Notes: a model not told the origin generated them from the letters alone. Shown: positions 1 through 8,280, counted from the stretch's first letter. The stretch: 64,000 nt of DNA from Vibrio lentus (GCF_002875945.1 NZ_MCZK01000144.1:184-64183), one strand, 5' to 3'. Program-made: numbers and translations.

Positions 1-125
1 CGTATTGGTCACTCAGTTCATTGAAATCAATTTGTTACCGAAGTAACTGTCATTCCTGAGAATGACGTTTGATATTCATCAACGAGTGCCCACACAGATT
101 GATAGGTTTAAATTGTTAAAGAGCT
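1..125 (-). other. rRNA operon leader with boxA
   Basis: Read on the minus strand, positions 125-114 give AGCTCTTTAACA, matching the rrn antitermination boxA. Positions 101-83 give the conserved CAATCTGTGTGGGCACTCG block that follows it in enterobacterial and Vibrio rRNA leaders. Two strong promoters sit just upstream, so this is the 5' leader and not an internal spacer. The 16S gene is inferred to begin a short distance beyond the left edge; no mature rRNA sequence is in the window. Confidence 0.85.
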
Positions 126-176
126 TTGCTTATCGAAACTTTCTTTTTACAAAGAAACCCTTGAAAGCGGACGTGA

Positions 177-204
177 ATTCTAGCGATTTAATCTTAAGTG
201 TCAA
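177..204 (-). promoter_or_regulatory. rRNA operon promoter P2
   Basis: Minus-strand TTGACA (204-199) and TAGAAT (182-177) are separated by 16 bp. The upstream stretch (205-240) is rich in A and T, like an UP element. The boxA leader follows about 50 bp downstream. Confidence 0.75.
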
Positions 205-292
205 ACACTTTTTAAAATTAATTTCTTTCGAACTTTCCGTCTTACTGATTACCGCTGAAGCCTTGTGGCATCTGCCGTGTCAGTGAGGCGGC

Positions 293-320
293 ATTATAGA
301 GATCATCGAAAACATGGCAA
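293..320 (-). promoter_or_regulatory. rRNA operon promoter P1
   Basis: Minus-strand TTGCCA (320-315) and TATAAT (298-293) have a 16-bp spacer. A GC-rich discriminator (GCCGCC) follows directly, a hallmark of stringently controlled rrn P1 promoters. An A/T-rich UP-like tract lies at 321-350. Its distance from P2, about 115 bp, matches the usual P1-P2 arrangement. Confidence 0.8.
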
Positions 321-421
321 CCCCTATTTTAATAAAAATTCAAAAAAGTTGCTTAAGCGGCTACTTTTACATCAAAACCCTCTTTCACAGGTTAAAGCTC
401 ATACAATCAAGAGCATATAAC

Positions 422-946
422 TTAGAATTTTGCGACTAGATCTTTCGAGAATGCCTCTATATCCAGTTCGATACTCCACTTTTCACCTAACTCTACTATG
501 TTATCTAGTGATTGCTGAACCGTTTTTATCGTCAATGTATTGTTATCTAGGTCGTATACCTGTTTTTGCGTAGTGTAATAGAAGTAAAGGATAGTTAACG
601 CTTCTCGATCGCCTTGCTCAGCTTTTGGTTGAATACGCTTAAGCTTACGATAGATTTGATTGTGAACTTGTTTAAGGTTCCACACATAAAGCGCCTCTTT
701 AAAGTAATCATGCCCTTTCACACGACTCGCAATAAACGCATTCAAGGCGACTGATAAAATCACCCCGAGTACATTCAAATGGAAATTGCCTGTCGCTTCC
801 CCACTAGCGGATCCAGCTGAACCAAAAAGTTCAATCAGAATGCTACCGAATACGATGGCAAACAAGGCGAGTGACCCAACCAATGAAACCAACAGTAGGT
901 TCATCTTCTTTCTATATTCTTCTTTATTAATCTTCTGTAACTTCAT
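422..946 (-). CDS. DUF3087 family membrane protein
   Basis: This 174-residue protein has two predicted membrane segments (about residues 15-40 and 55-75). A charged, helical cytoplasmic tail follows, containing WNLKQVHNQIYRKL and later LDNNTLT. This pattern matches the DUF3087 family, which is frequent in Vibrio and related gammaproteobacteria and has no known function. It stands alone between the divergent TrmY-like gene and an rRNA operon, reading in the same direction as the rRNA. The family match is from memory of the motif layout; no enzymatic residues are evident. Confidence 0.75.
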   Translation of the reverse strand: MKLQKINKEEYRKKMNLLLVSLVGSLALFAIVFGSILIELFGSAGSASGEATGNFHLNVLGVILSVALNAFIASRVKGHDYFKEALYVWNLKQVHNQIYRKLKRIQPKAEQGDREALTILYFYYTTQKQVYDLDNNTLTIKTVQQSLDNIVELGEKWSIELDIEAFSKDLVAKF

Positions 947-1202
947 CGACTACTTCCTTATGTAAGTCACCTAATAATTTGCGCATACTATCTATGTAAA
1001 CCTTGGTTCGCTTCAACCTTTACCATCTTGTAATGTGGTCACTCTCTATTTAATACGTAAAGCTCTTCTGATCAGTACTATACATAACTCCATTTGACTT
1101 CATTAATAGAAAAGAGTTACATACCGCCATAATTTTGGTTATTCATCAATTCATGCTGATAAAGCCTGTTTCGCTTTATCACATACTGACAAGGTACATT
1201 CC

Positions 1203-1802
1203 ATGCGTTCATTTGTATTACGCGCTCGCGCAGCCCCGACAGAGAGTAAACTTATCTTAGAAGGTGTTGGACAAGATGCTCATACCGAGATTCTGGCTCA
1301 TACTCTGATGAACACGATCTTCGTTGCTCAATCTCACCGTGAGAATGTGACTGTGCACCTTGTGCTAGAGAGTACTAAAGACTTTTCACGTACCATTACA
1401 TTCGATTCAAATGAAATCACCAACATTGGTGGCTTTCATGAGTCTGCATTGTTATCAGCGGTAGTGCGTGCGGTTGAAGCTTCTCAAGGTATGACGAAAG
1501 AGCAAACTCGTCAGGTTGAACCGGGCATCACTGTTCGTACAATGAGCTTTGAAAAGTTGGTTAAAGAACTGGCTGAAGACCACCAGCTGTACATGATGGA
1601 TAAGAAAGGCGACTTTATCCGTGACGCAGAGATTGCGGAAAACCCATGTTTCCTTCTAACTGACCATATCCCTATGCCGAAGAAAAGCTACAACAGCTTG
1701 AAGCGCTTAGGGACAGAGAAAATCAGCTTAGGTCCAAACATGTTGTTCGCTTCTCAGTGTGTTGTATTAATCAACAATGAGCTTGATCTAAGAGACTTCT
1801 GA
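1203..1802 (+). CDS. trmY: TrmY-like pseudouridine N1-methyltransferase
   Basis: This 199-residue protein is full length for the DUF358/UPF0217 SPOUT family. The archaeal members methylate N1 of pseudouridine-54 in tRNA using S-adenosylmethionine. The N-terminus MRSFVLRARAAP, the HTEILAH and FVAQSHR segments, and the C-terminal ITD-like LTDHIPMPKK and SLGPNMLFASQC blocks are those of bacterial members, as found in Vibrio. The last blocks form the trefoil-knot cofactor site. It is a single gene followed by a terminator. The biological substrate in Vibrio is not certain, because most bacteria carry m5U54 rather than pseudouridine-54. Confidence 0.85.
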   Translation: MRSFVLRARAAPTESKLILEGVGQDAHTEILAHTLMNTIFVAQSHRENVTVHLVLESTKDFSRTITFDSNEITNIGGFHESALLSAVVRAVEASQGMTKEQTRQVEPGITVRTMSFEKLVKELAEDHQLYMMDKKGDFIRDAEIAENPCFLLTDHIPMPKKSYNSLKRLGTEKISLGPNMLFASQCVVLINNELDLRDF

Positions 1803-1835
1803 TTCTCTGCCACCACTTATTAAGCAACATCCCTT

Positions 1836-1860
1836 AAAACCCAGCCTTCCGTTGGGTTTT
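1836..1860 (+). terminator. Terminator after trmY
   Basis: AAAACCCA and TGGGTTTT form a stem around a 9-nt loop, ending in a short T run. It begins 33 bp after the trmY stop codon. Confidence 0.7.
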
Positions 1861-2059
1861 ATATTGTCTTACCCCTCGCATGCCAAACCTTTCGTTACTA
1901 CTTCTTTACTACATAGTGACCTGTAATCATTTCGCTATTTTCAGCTTTGTTGCATTAAACCTCGGAGCAATGCCTCTCTCTAACTCATTCAATCTTATAA
2001 ATTTCTCATATCACTTCTATACTGATTCCAATCTTAATTAATCGTGTTAAAGGCAAAGG

Positions 2060-3262
2060 ATGAGCGTATTAACCGTATTCTTCTGTGGCACAGGCTCAAA
2101 CTCAGAAGACAACAATCACAAAAACTATGTTTCTGGCGAATTGATTTCGACGCTAGCGAAGAATGCAACGGGCAGAGACATGATTGACTACATTCAAGTG
2201 GATGGGGTTGGTAGTGGGAATCAGAATGAGTGGTTGAAGCAAGGCAAGGACGACACCTATTCTGGAGTTAAGGGAACATTGCTAGGCAAAGGCATCGACA
2301 GCAATATGCGCCATGTACTGAACATCTTGCGCGGAAGCCAACAAGATAAGAATGACTATATGAAACGAGCGAAAGGGCTGCTTAGTGAATCTCGTCCAGA
2401 AAAGTCAGCTTGGCCTTTTGCGACTAACCAAAAATATCAAGATTGGTTGAAAGATTCACAAGCTCTAGCTGCAGACTTAAAACAAGGAATTGCCGCTCGC
2501 CAACAAAACATTGCAATTGAACGCCAAACCAAACCCATTAGCCAAGTTAACATCGTAGGTTGGAGCCGAGGTGGGGTCAGTTGTTTTGAATTGGCGAACC
2601 GAATGCTCAAAGATCCCAAGCTAAGTCATATTCCAGTCAACATTTTTGCGTGTGATCCCGTGCCCGGTGGGATGAACGCATTCAAGGATTACAAATTACT
2701 GGGAAAAAACGTCAAACAGATCGTGTGTGTTTTTGCTGAAGACGAACGCTCATTGGCTTTCAAAGCGAGAATGCCGCGCTTGTCCCCTTCCACTAAATAT
2801 TACACAACCTACATGCCAGGCCGACACGGCACTTTGGTAGGCAATGCCAATACCTCTGGCGGAAGTAAAGGTTCGGGTTTACTTACTGGCCCTGGACTTG
2901 TTACCCGAGACTTCATGGAAAAGGTATTAACGGGCTGGGGAACGCAACTCAAGGCAAACTCGACGTTGAACTTTTCTAGGCAACGCATCATCGAGTTATA
3001 CGAGCAAATGCGCAATAATGAAGAATACTTCAACAAAATGCACGGCATGACTTACACCGCAAAGAACCGACTGTTATGGACAAGCAAAGATCGAATCGGT
3101 CAGCAGAGAGAGCGTCGCTATGGTATTCCAATGTATCGCTTTCAGTTCCCCGGAATCACTAACAATTACGGCGATGCCATTAATCGTCATCACTGTGATG
3201 TATTAGCCACCAATGCTTTCGCTGCATACGGTACTTCGGCTGCGCTGCCAAACGCCGTCTGA
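2060..3262 (+). CDS. DUF2235/Tle-like serine hydrolase, possible effector
   Basis: This 400-residue cytosolic-type protein has no signal peptide or membrane segment. Its layout follows DUF2235 (Tle1-type) alpha/beta hydrolases: FFCGTGSN at the N-terminus, DGVGSG (48-53), GKGIDSN, the nucleophile elbow GWSRGG (Ser169), an Asp motif CDPVPG (Asp199), and a late His pair (about 377-378) that could complete the triad. Several family members are phospholipases delivered by type VI secretion. There is no VgrG, PAAR, adaptor or obvious immunity gene next to it; a terminator follows and the next gene is convergent. The start has an AAAGG ribosome site. Lipase activity is inferred, not shown. Confidence 0.6.
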   Translation: MSVLTVFFCGTGSNSEDNNHKNYVSGELISTLAKNATGRDMIDYIQVDGVGSGNQNEWLKQGKDDTYSGVKGTLLGKGIDSNMRHVLNILRGSQQDKNDYMKRAKGLLSESRPEKSAWPFATNQKYQDWLKDSQALAADLKQGIAARQQNIAIERQTKPISQVNIVGWSRGGVSCFELANRMLKDPKLSHIPVNIFACDPVPGGMNAFKDYKLLGKNVKQIVCVFAEDERSLAFKARMPRLSPSTKYYTTYMPGRHGTLVGNANTSGGSKGSGLLTGPGLVTRDFMEKVLTGWGTQLKANSTLNFSRQRIIELYEQMRNNEEYFNKMHGMTYTAKNRLLWTSKDRIGQQRERRYGIPMYRFQFPGITNNYGDAINRHHCDVLATNAFAAYGTSAALPNAV

Positions 3263-3307
3263 TAATCATGCTTTGTTAATCCCATTTCAAGGCGGAACAA
3301 CCTAAAC

Positions 3308-3340
3308 AAAAAAAGAGCTCAACTATGTGAGCTCTTTTTT
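3308..3340. terminator. Bidirectional terminator
   Basis: Positions 3308-3321 (an A run ending GAGCTCA) pair with TGAGCTCTTTTTT around a 6-nt loop. It has an A run on one side and a T run on the other, and lies between two convergent genes. Confidence 0.85.
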
Positions 3341-3388
3341 ATTATCGATGTCTTGTTATCGATGGTGCTATCTCGTAATCAGATCTGA

Positions 3389-4489
3389 TTAACCAAAGAT
3401 GAAGCTGTATAGGAAGCCTGCACCCATCGCCATACTTAGGATAACGAATAGGAATGCTGCAATCATTTGGTTTTTGAAGATTGATTTGAGCAGGATAACT
3501 TCTGTCAAGCTTGCACCCGCACTACCAATGATCAATGCCATTACCGAACCTAGCGCCATACCTTTCTGAACTAGAGCAGCACTTAATGGAATTACCGCTT
3601 CAGCACGAATGTACAATGGAATACCAATCACAGCCGCTACAGGAATCGCATACCACATACCTTCACCAGCGTATTCTGCAATTAGGTCTGTAGGAATGAA
3701 ACCGTAGATGAATGAACCAATCGCGATACCCATCATTAGGTAAGGGAAAACTTGTTTGAAGTCTTTCCAAGTTGAGAACCAAATTCTCATCCAACGGCTA
3801 GGCTCTTTCTTCTCTACGATTTCAGCCGTTGCGCTTCCATCCGTTGAGCAGCATGAAACAGTGACTTGTAGCTCTTCTTTTTTCGAATCGCAGCAAGATG
3901 TTTCTTTTGCCATTACAGGTGCAGGTTCACCACATGCACTTGTACAACAAGAAGATTCTGCCTTCGCTGGCGCTGCTTTCTTAGGAGCAGAATCACCACA
4001 GCTAGTGCCACAGCTTGAAGCAGAACCTGTCGATTCATACGCTTCAGGTTTTACGTAACGCTCAAAGCCAAGCTTCTCAAGTGCGTAACCTGCCACTACC
4101 GATACCGTCATTGCGACTAAGAAGTAGAACACTGCAACTTGCCAGCCGAACGTAATCACGAACAAACCAATGATCACAGGGTTCAATAGTGGGCTACCGA
4201 ATAGGAACACCATCATTGGACCAAAACCTGCTCGTGCACGCAGCAATCCTTTAAGGAAAGGAATCGTCGAACATGAACAGAAAGGCGTAATTGCACCCAA
4301 TAGTGCTGCAACCACATAGCCCTTACCGTTACGTGAGCTCAAGATAGATTGAATCTTTTCCGGCGTAAGAAACTCTTGCAGAATCCCAACAATGTAGCTG
4401 ATCGCCAAGAAAAGGATGATTAGCTCTACTGCTAAGAAAGCGAACATATCAAGCGCGTCTTTCAGCATTGTTAACATTTCATTGCTCAT
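3389..4489 (-). CDS. DUF318/SO_0444-type permease with Cys-rich loop
   Basis: This 366-residue permease has about eight membrane segments in two halves. It carries the family motif TPFCSCSTIP (Cys71 and Cys73) and a matching second-half block (SAGASLTEV). A hydrophilic central loop (about 155-230) contains nine cysteines in CGTSCG, CCTSACG, CCDSK and SCC groups. This arrangement is typical of the SO_0444-type putative Cu/Zn efflux permeases, and related ArsP proteins export organoarsenicals. The start is placed at 4489 because a GGAG site precedes that ATG. It is divergent from arsR-sigZ, with three shared palindromes between them. Substrate is inferred. Confidence 0.8.
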   Translation of the reverse strand: MSNEMLTMLKDALDMFAFLAVELIILFLAISYIVGILQEFLTPEKIQSILSSRNGKGYVVAALLGAITPFCSCSTIPFLKGLLRARAGFGPMMVFLFGSPLLNPVIIGLFVITFGWQVAVFYFLVAMTVSVVAGYALEKLGFERYVKPEAYESTGSASSCGTSCGDSAPKKAAPAKAESSCCTSACGEPAPVMAKETSCCDSKKEELQVTVSCCSTDGSATAEIVEKKEPSRWMRIWFSTWKDFKQVFPYLMMGIAIGSFIYGFIPTDLIAEYAGEGMWYAIPVAAVIGIPLYIRAEAVIPLSAALVQKGMALGSVMALIIGSAGASLTEVILLKSIFKNQMIAAFLFVILSMAMGAGFLYSFIFG

Positions 4490-4548
4490 AATTAACTCCA
4501 AACTGGATTTAAGGCCGGACTCTATGAGGAAAGTAACCAACCCTTAAT

Positions 4549-4564
4549 TTCGAATATTCTCGAA
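4549..4564. promoter_or_regulatory. Operator copy 1, TTCGA-N6-TCGAA
   Basis: A palindromic site TTCGA-N6-TCGAA lies about 60 bp upstream of the permease start. It is one of three identical-arm sites in this gap and is a candidate site for the neighbouring ArsR protein. Confidence 0.65.
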
Positions 4565-4598
4565 TTATAGAAATATTTCGTAACAGATCAAGCTTTAT

Positions 4599-4614
4599 TT
4601 CGATAAAAATCGAA
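4599..4614. promoter_or_regulatory. Operator copy 2, TTCGA-N6-TCGAA
   Basis: The second copy has the same arms and the same 6-bp spacer, starting 50 bp after copy 1. Confidence 0.65.
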
Positions 4615-4685
4615 TTGAGTTTCAAAAGAACGGATTTTCAATGACTTATAGAATCACACTTTTTACATTTGTATTTAGCTTACAT

Positions 4686-4701
4686 TTCGACTAATATCGA
4701 A
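4686..4701. promoter_or_regulatory. Operator copy 3, TTCGA-N6-TCGAA
   Basis: The third copy lies 21 bp before the arsR start. The palindrome extends to ATTTCGA/TCGAAAT (4684-4703). Its place over the arsR promoter suggests autoregulation. Confidence 0.7.
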
Positions 4702-4722
4702 ATTAAATCTTGAGGAGTTAAT

Positions 4723-5019
4723 ATGAACTTAGAAGTCGTTGCGAAAGCACTTAAAGAGTTGGGTCACCCTATTCGCCTAACTATTTATAAGAGTGTCGTT
4801 AAAGCTGGCTACCAAGGCATTGCAGTTGGCGGCCTACAAGAAGAGCTGGGTATTCCTGGTTCTACCTTGTCTCACCACATTTCAAGCCTAGCGTCGGCAG
4901 GCCTAATCAGCCAAAGACGTGAGGGAAGAACCCTATTTTGCGTAGCAGAGTATGAATGCCTAGAAGGCGTGATTGATTTCCTACAAGACGAGTGTTGCGT
5001 GAATGAACAGTGCAACTAG
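4723..5019 (+). CDS. ArsR-family metal-type repressor
   Basis: This 98-residue protein is a winged-helix ArsR regulator. The core HPIRLTIYKSV, the recognition helix region GSTLSHHISSL (47-57) and the wing RREGRTLFC are all present. Cysteines at 73, 79, 91, 92 and 97 could bind a soft metal or arsenite, the C-terminal CC-x4-C group being the likeliest. A GAGG ribosome site precedes the start. The sigma-factor gene overlaps its 3' end by 17 bp, so the two are probably cotranscribed. It faces the Cys-rich permease and probably represses both units through the three palindromes. The inducer is unknown. Confidence 0.85.
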   Translation: MNLEVVAKALKELGHPIRLTIYKSVVKAGYQGIAVGGLQEELGIPGSTLSHHISSLASAGLISQRREGRTLFCVAEYECLEGVIDFLQDECCVNEQCN

Positions 5020-5617
5020 TGCTCCTTTGAATAAGGCCCCTTTGAATAGGACATCTTTGAATTTGGAACAAGTTTGGGCTGAATATCAGCAAGCGTTAAA
5101 GTCATTCTTGCATTCCAAGGTCAACAACACCGCTGATGTAGACGACTTACTGCAAGAGATCTTGATTAAGACTTATCAGAACTTAGATAAGGTGCAAGAT
5201 GCGAGCAGCGTAAAATCGTGGCTATTCCAATTAGCCAATCACACCATTATCGACTTCTATCGTAAACATGCTCGACAACAACGTGACAGCCAAATTGATG
5301 CTGAAGATCTATGGTTCACCGATTTAGACCACAACTCTGAGTTCAAACAGAAGCTTTCATTGTGTATCGAACCCTTTATTCAGGCGCTACCAGAACAAAG
5401 TTCATCGTTACTGCTCGCTGTCGACATCAAAGGCCAAAGCCAGAAAGAGATCGCAGAGGCGCAAAACGTCAGCTATTCAACGGTTAAGTCTCGCGTTCAG
5501 AAAAGTCGCGGAGATCTTAAGAACCTGTTTGAAGAGTGCTGTAACCTGTCACTTGACCAACAAGGCAATGTGATTGACTGCGAGCTCAAGCCAGACAACG
5601 ATTGCAGTAACTGCTAA
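5003..5617 (+). CDS. sigZ: ECF RNA polymerase sigma factor, SigZ type
   Basis: This 204-residue ECF sigma factor has region 2 (DVDDLLQEILIKTYQNL, WLFQLANHTIIDFYR) and region 4 (QKEIAEAQNVSYSTVKSRVQKSR). A cysteine-bearing tail (C179, C180, C193, C201, C204) resembles SigZ, whose C-terminus has CC and DC motifs. No anti-sigma gene is adjacent, so the Cys tail may itself sense metal or redox state. The start overlaps arsR by 17 bp. Translational coupling is likely because the ribosome site is weak. The regulon is unknown; the divergent permease is an obvious candidate. Confidence 0.85.
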   Translation: MNSATSAPLNKAPLNRTSLNLEQVWAEYQQALKSFLHSKVNNTADVDDLLQEILIKTYQNLDKVQDASSVKSWLFQLANHTIIDFYRKHARQQRDSQIDAEDLWFTDLDHNSEFKQKLSLCIEPFIQALPEQSSSLLLAVDIKGQSQKEIAEAQNVSYSTVKSRVQKSRGDLKNLFEECCNLSLDQQGNVIDCELKPDNDCSNC

Positions 5618-5653
5618 TAGCAAATAGCTAACTCGAACCCGTTATTCAAATAG

Positions 5654-5684
5654 AACAAAGCCAGCAATTGATGCTGGCTTTGTT
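5654..5684 (+). terminator. Terminator after sigZ
   Basis: A perfect 13-bp stem (AACAAAGCCAGCA and its complement) has a 5-nt loop and a following T-rich tract. It also serves the convergent yitT-like gene poorly, since that gene ends 75 bp away. Confidence 0.85.
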
Positions 5685-5759
5685 GTTTTCAGAATCTGTA
5701 AATCACTTTGCTTAAGCTAGCCTAGTGTTTGAGCGAACCTAGTACTTGTGCGGACTTAG

Positions 5760-6374
5760 TTACGCTGCTTCCGCTTTGACGACCGGTTGATAGCGTCCCT
5801 GTTTATGGTTCATCGCTAGAATCAAGTTGGTGACTATTGCGCCAAGCACAGACAGTAGAACCAGTGACACATCAACAATAAACAGTGAAAGCACAACAAT
5901 CGTGCAGTCTAATGCCATCTGAACCTTGCCCGCGCGAATTCCAAAACGTTCTTGTAAGAACAGTGCCAGAATGTTGAAGCCACCTAAGCTCATCTTATGA
6001 CGGAAGATCACCAGCATGCCGGTACCAATAAGGCCACCGCCAATTAACGCTGCATACAATGCATGAATTTCAGCAATCTGAATCACATGATACAAGTGAT
6101 CCACGGCGAACGAAACAATCGAAACTGCGATAAACGTATTGATGGTAAAGCGCCATCCCATACGAGCGACCGACAAAATATAGAAAGGTAAGTTAAGTGC
6201 GAAGAACACTTGGCCAAAGCTTAAGTCTGTCACTTTGGTAATGAAGATTGCTAGACCAGCCGTGCCTCCGGTGAGCAAACCGACTTGATTGAAAAAGATA
6301 ACGCCGAGTGAAACTAATGCGCTACCTAAGATCAGTGCCAATAAGTTTTCGTGAAGGTTATGATCTTTATCCAT
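5760..6374 (-). CDS. YitT/YczE-family membrane protein
   Basis: This roughly 204-residue protein has five to six membrane helices. The motif run FFNQVGLLTGGTAGLAI, ALNLPFY and the glycine-rich LGGFNILALFLQ are characteristic of the YitT (DUF161) family. Its length is short for the family because the C-terminal cytoplasmic DUF2179 domain is absent, as in many gammaproteobacterial members. The start at 6374 is preferred over one ten codons upstream because GGGAGAG precedes it. It is a single gene and its function is not established. Confidence 0.8.
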   Translation of the reverse strand: MDKDHNLHENLLALILGSALVSLGVIFFNQVGLLTGGTAGLAIFITKVTDLSFGQVFFALNLPFYILSVARMGWRFTINTFIAVSIVSFAVDHLYHVIQIAEIHALYAALIGGGLIGTGMLVIFRHKMSLGGFNILALFLQERFGIRAGKVQMALDCTIVVLSLFIVDVSLVLLSVLGAIVTNLILAMNHKQGRYQPVVKAEAA

Positions 6375-6665
6375 GTGAATGACTCTCCCTGAATCTTTTA
6401 ACATCGCGTTTCAGTAGTTTTGAAACGATTTACGCCCAAATTTACGATGTTTGACAGATAAGTCGAGTGAACAGCCAATGTTACTTAATAATTAGTTTGT
6501 ATATTAGTTTTTACAGTTTTGTGAAATCTTCGCTTAAACAGACAGTTATAATCTTGTATTTGGACTTTCATTCTTAATTACCTACTTCTATCTATTAACC
6601 AACAAACCTCGAGTTTTCCGAATTATTGGTCACGTTTCGCCCTAAATCTAGCAACGCATAAAACC

Positions 6666-6683
6666 ATGCATAGATCTATGCAT
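6666..6683. promoter_or_regulatory. Perfect 18-bp palindrome
   Basis: ATGCATAGATCTATGCAT is a perfect palindrome. It is flanked by GCATAAAAC-like direct repeats (6656-6664 and 6680-6691). It overlaps the annotated start of the His-rich protein and could be an operator; no cognate regulator lies nearby. Confidence 0.45.
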
Positions 6684-7010
6684 AAAACGCATAGACTAAA
6701 TCACAAATGGTCATTTGATACATACCTCACTCGTCATTATGATGCGCGACTTCTTACAACATTGAGCGCATGTAAACACCTTATGTTTTCACAATCTCTT
6801 TTTGCCCAACTGGCCAGAATGACGCTATTTCTCGTCATTAGTTTGGTTATTGTGCATCACAGTCAGCCATTGATTGATCTTCTGGCTCAGCATGCCGTAA
6901 GCAGTGGGTGCCACCAGCAGTCAGGGCATGATCATTCTGGGCACGAACACCACCATGAGATGACTGACCAAGACATGTCAGCGCAAGACCACTCACATCA
7001 CCACCATTAA
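6666..7010 (+). CDS. Small membrane protein with His-rich tail
   Basis: This 114-residue protein has one hydrophobic segment (about 47-66, MTLFLVISLVIV). The extracytoplasmic-type tail contains GCHQQSGHDHSGHEHHHE and ends in SHHHH. Such a tail would bind Ni, Zn, Co or Cu. It lies 15 bp before an MFS transporter gene, so cotranscription is likely. The first ATG lies inside a perfect 18-bp palindrome and has no clear ribosome site, so the true start may be the ATG at 6681 or 6783. No family was recognised. Confidence 0.5.
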   Translation: MHRSMHKTHRLNHKWSFDTYLTRHYDARLLTTLSACKHLMFSQSLFAQLARMTLFLVISLVIVHHSQPLIDLLAQHAVSSGCHQQSGHDHSGHEHHHEMTDQDMSAQDHSHHHH

Positions 7011-7025
7011 TTTAAGAGTATTAGA

Positions 7026-8231
7026 ATGAGCATTTTCCGTTTTCCTTTACTGGTATGGCTTGGGATCGGCACACTTATTATCAGTCTAGGGATCAGACAA
7101 TCATTCGGCATTTTCATGATGCCAATTTCAGATCATTTCGGCACGGGTCGAGAGTTTTTCAGCTTCGCTATTGCTCTACAAAACCTGTTGTTCGGTATGT
7201 TCCAACCTTTTGTTGGTATGGCTGCTGACAAATGGGGAGCAAGACGCATCATTATTGCTGGCGCATGTGCTTACGGTTTGGGTTTACTTCTTACCTCAAT
7301 TTCTACCGAATCAAGCATGCTTTACGTTTCATTGGGCGCACTGGTTGGCCTTGGACTAAGTGCAACAAGCTATGTGATTGTGTTAGGCGCAGTAGCAAAA
7401 GTAGTACCTGCGGAGCATGCGGCTAAGGCATTTGGTTTAACCACAGCCGCAGGTTCGTTTGGTATGTTCGCGGTGATTCCGGGCGCGCAATACATGTTGA
7501 ATGAATTCGATTGGCAAAGTGCGATGCAAGTATTTGGCGTGCTTTGTTGTTTGATGATCTCTTTTGCCCTGTTTATGCGAGCGCCGAAATCGACAACCAA
7601 TAAACAAGTAGAAGACAACCAAACACTAAAAGAAGCGCTGTCTGAAGCATTTGCGAACAAAAGTTATTGGTTAATTCATGCAGGCTTCTTCGTGTGTGGT
7701 TTCCACGTGATGTTCATTGCGACGCACTTACCGAGTTACTTAGCCGACAAAAACCTACCCGCGAGCAGCGCAGCAATGGCACTGGCTTATGTGGGTATCT
7801 TCAACATCTTCGGGTCTTATTTCTGGGGTGTGATGGGCGACAAGTTCAGCAAGCGTCATGTAATGTCGGCACTGTACTTAGTTCGTACTGTGGTTATTGG
7901 TGCGTTTGTGACTCTGCCAGTAACGGAATCAACCGCAGCTATCTTTGGTGCAGCGATTGGTTTCTGTTGGTTGGGTACAGTTCCGTTAACGTCTGGTTTA
8001 GTTCGTCAGATCTTTGGTGCTCGTTACCTGTCGACGTTGTACGGCTTGGTGTTCTTTACTCATCAAGTGGGTAGCTTCTTAGGCGCTTGGGTTGGCGGTC
8101 GTATTTACGATTACTACGGATCTTACGAGCCAATCTGGTGGTCGACGGTGGTACTGGCATTTGCAGCAGCACTTATCCATTTGCCTATCAATGACAAGCC
8201 GATTGAGCGAATCAAATTGGCAATGGCTTAA
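7026..8231 (+). CDS. MFS transporter, oxalate/formate antiporter-like
   Basis: This 401-residue protein has 12 predicted membrane segments. The MFS signature between helices 2 and 3 (GMAADKWGARRIII) and a second in the C-half (GVMGDKFSKRHVM) are present. The N-terminal pattern IRQSFGIFMMPI resembles the monocarboxylate/OFA branch. It follows the His-rich protein closely, so metal or metal-chelate export is possible, but the sequence does not define a substrate. A strong terminator follows. Confidence 0.8.
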   Translation: MSIFRFPLLVWLGIGTLIISLGIRQSFGIFMMPISDHFGTGREFFSFAIALQNLLFGMFQPFVGMAADKWGARRIIIAGACAYGLGLLLTSISTESSMLYVSLGALVGLGLSATSYVIVLGAVAKVVPAEHAAKAFGLTTAAGSFGMFAVIPGAQYMLNEFDWQSAMQVFGVLCCLMISFALFMRAPKSTTNKQVEDNQTLKEALSEAFANKSYWLIHAGFFVCGFHVMFIATHLPSYLADKNLPASSAAMALAYVGIFNIFGSYFWGVMGDKFSKRHVMSALYLVRTVVIGAFVTLPVTESTAAIFGAAIGFCWLGTVPLTSGLVRQIFGARYLSTLYGLVFFTHQVGSFLGAWVGGRIYDYYGSYEPIWWSTVVLAFAAALIHLPINDKPIERIKLAMA

Positions 8232-8280
8232 CGTTTTATGCTGACTCCCCCACTAGCGTAAGCAACAAGTCGTTCCAATA

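Noticed and set aside
62..286. A 74-codon reading frame at the left edge
   Set aside because: It lies over the rRNA promoters and leader on the other strand and has no ribosome site.
7370..8074. Several reading frames of 60-135 codons inside the MFS gene
   Set aside because: They are out-of-frame shadows of the MFS coding sequence and lack ribosome sites and domains.
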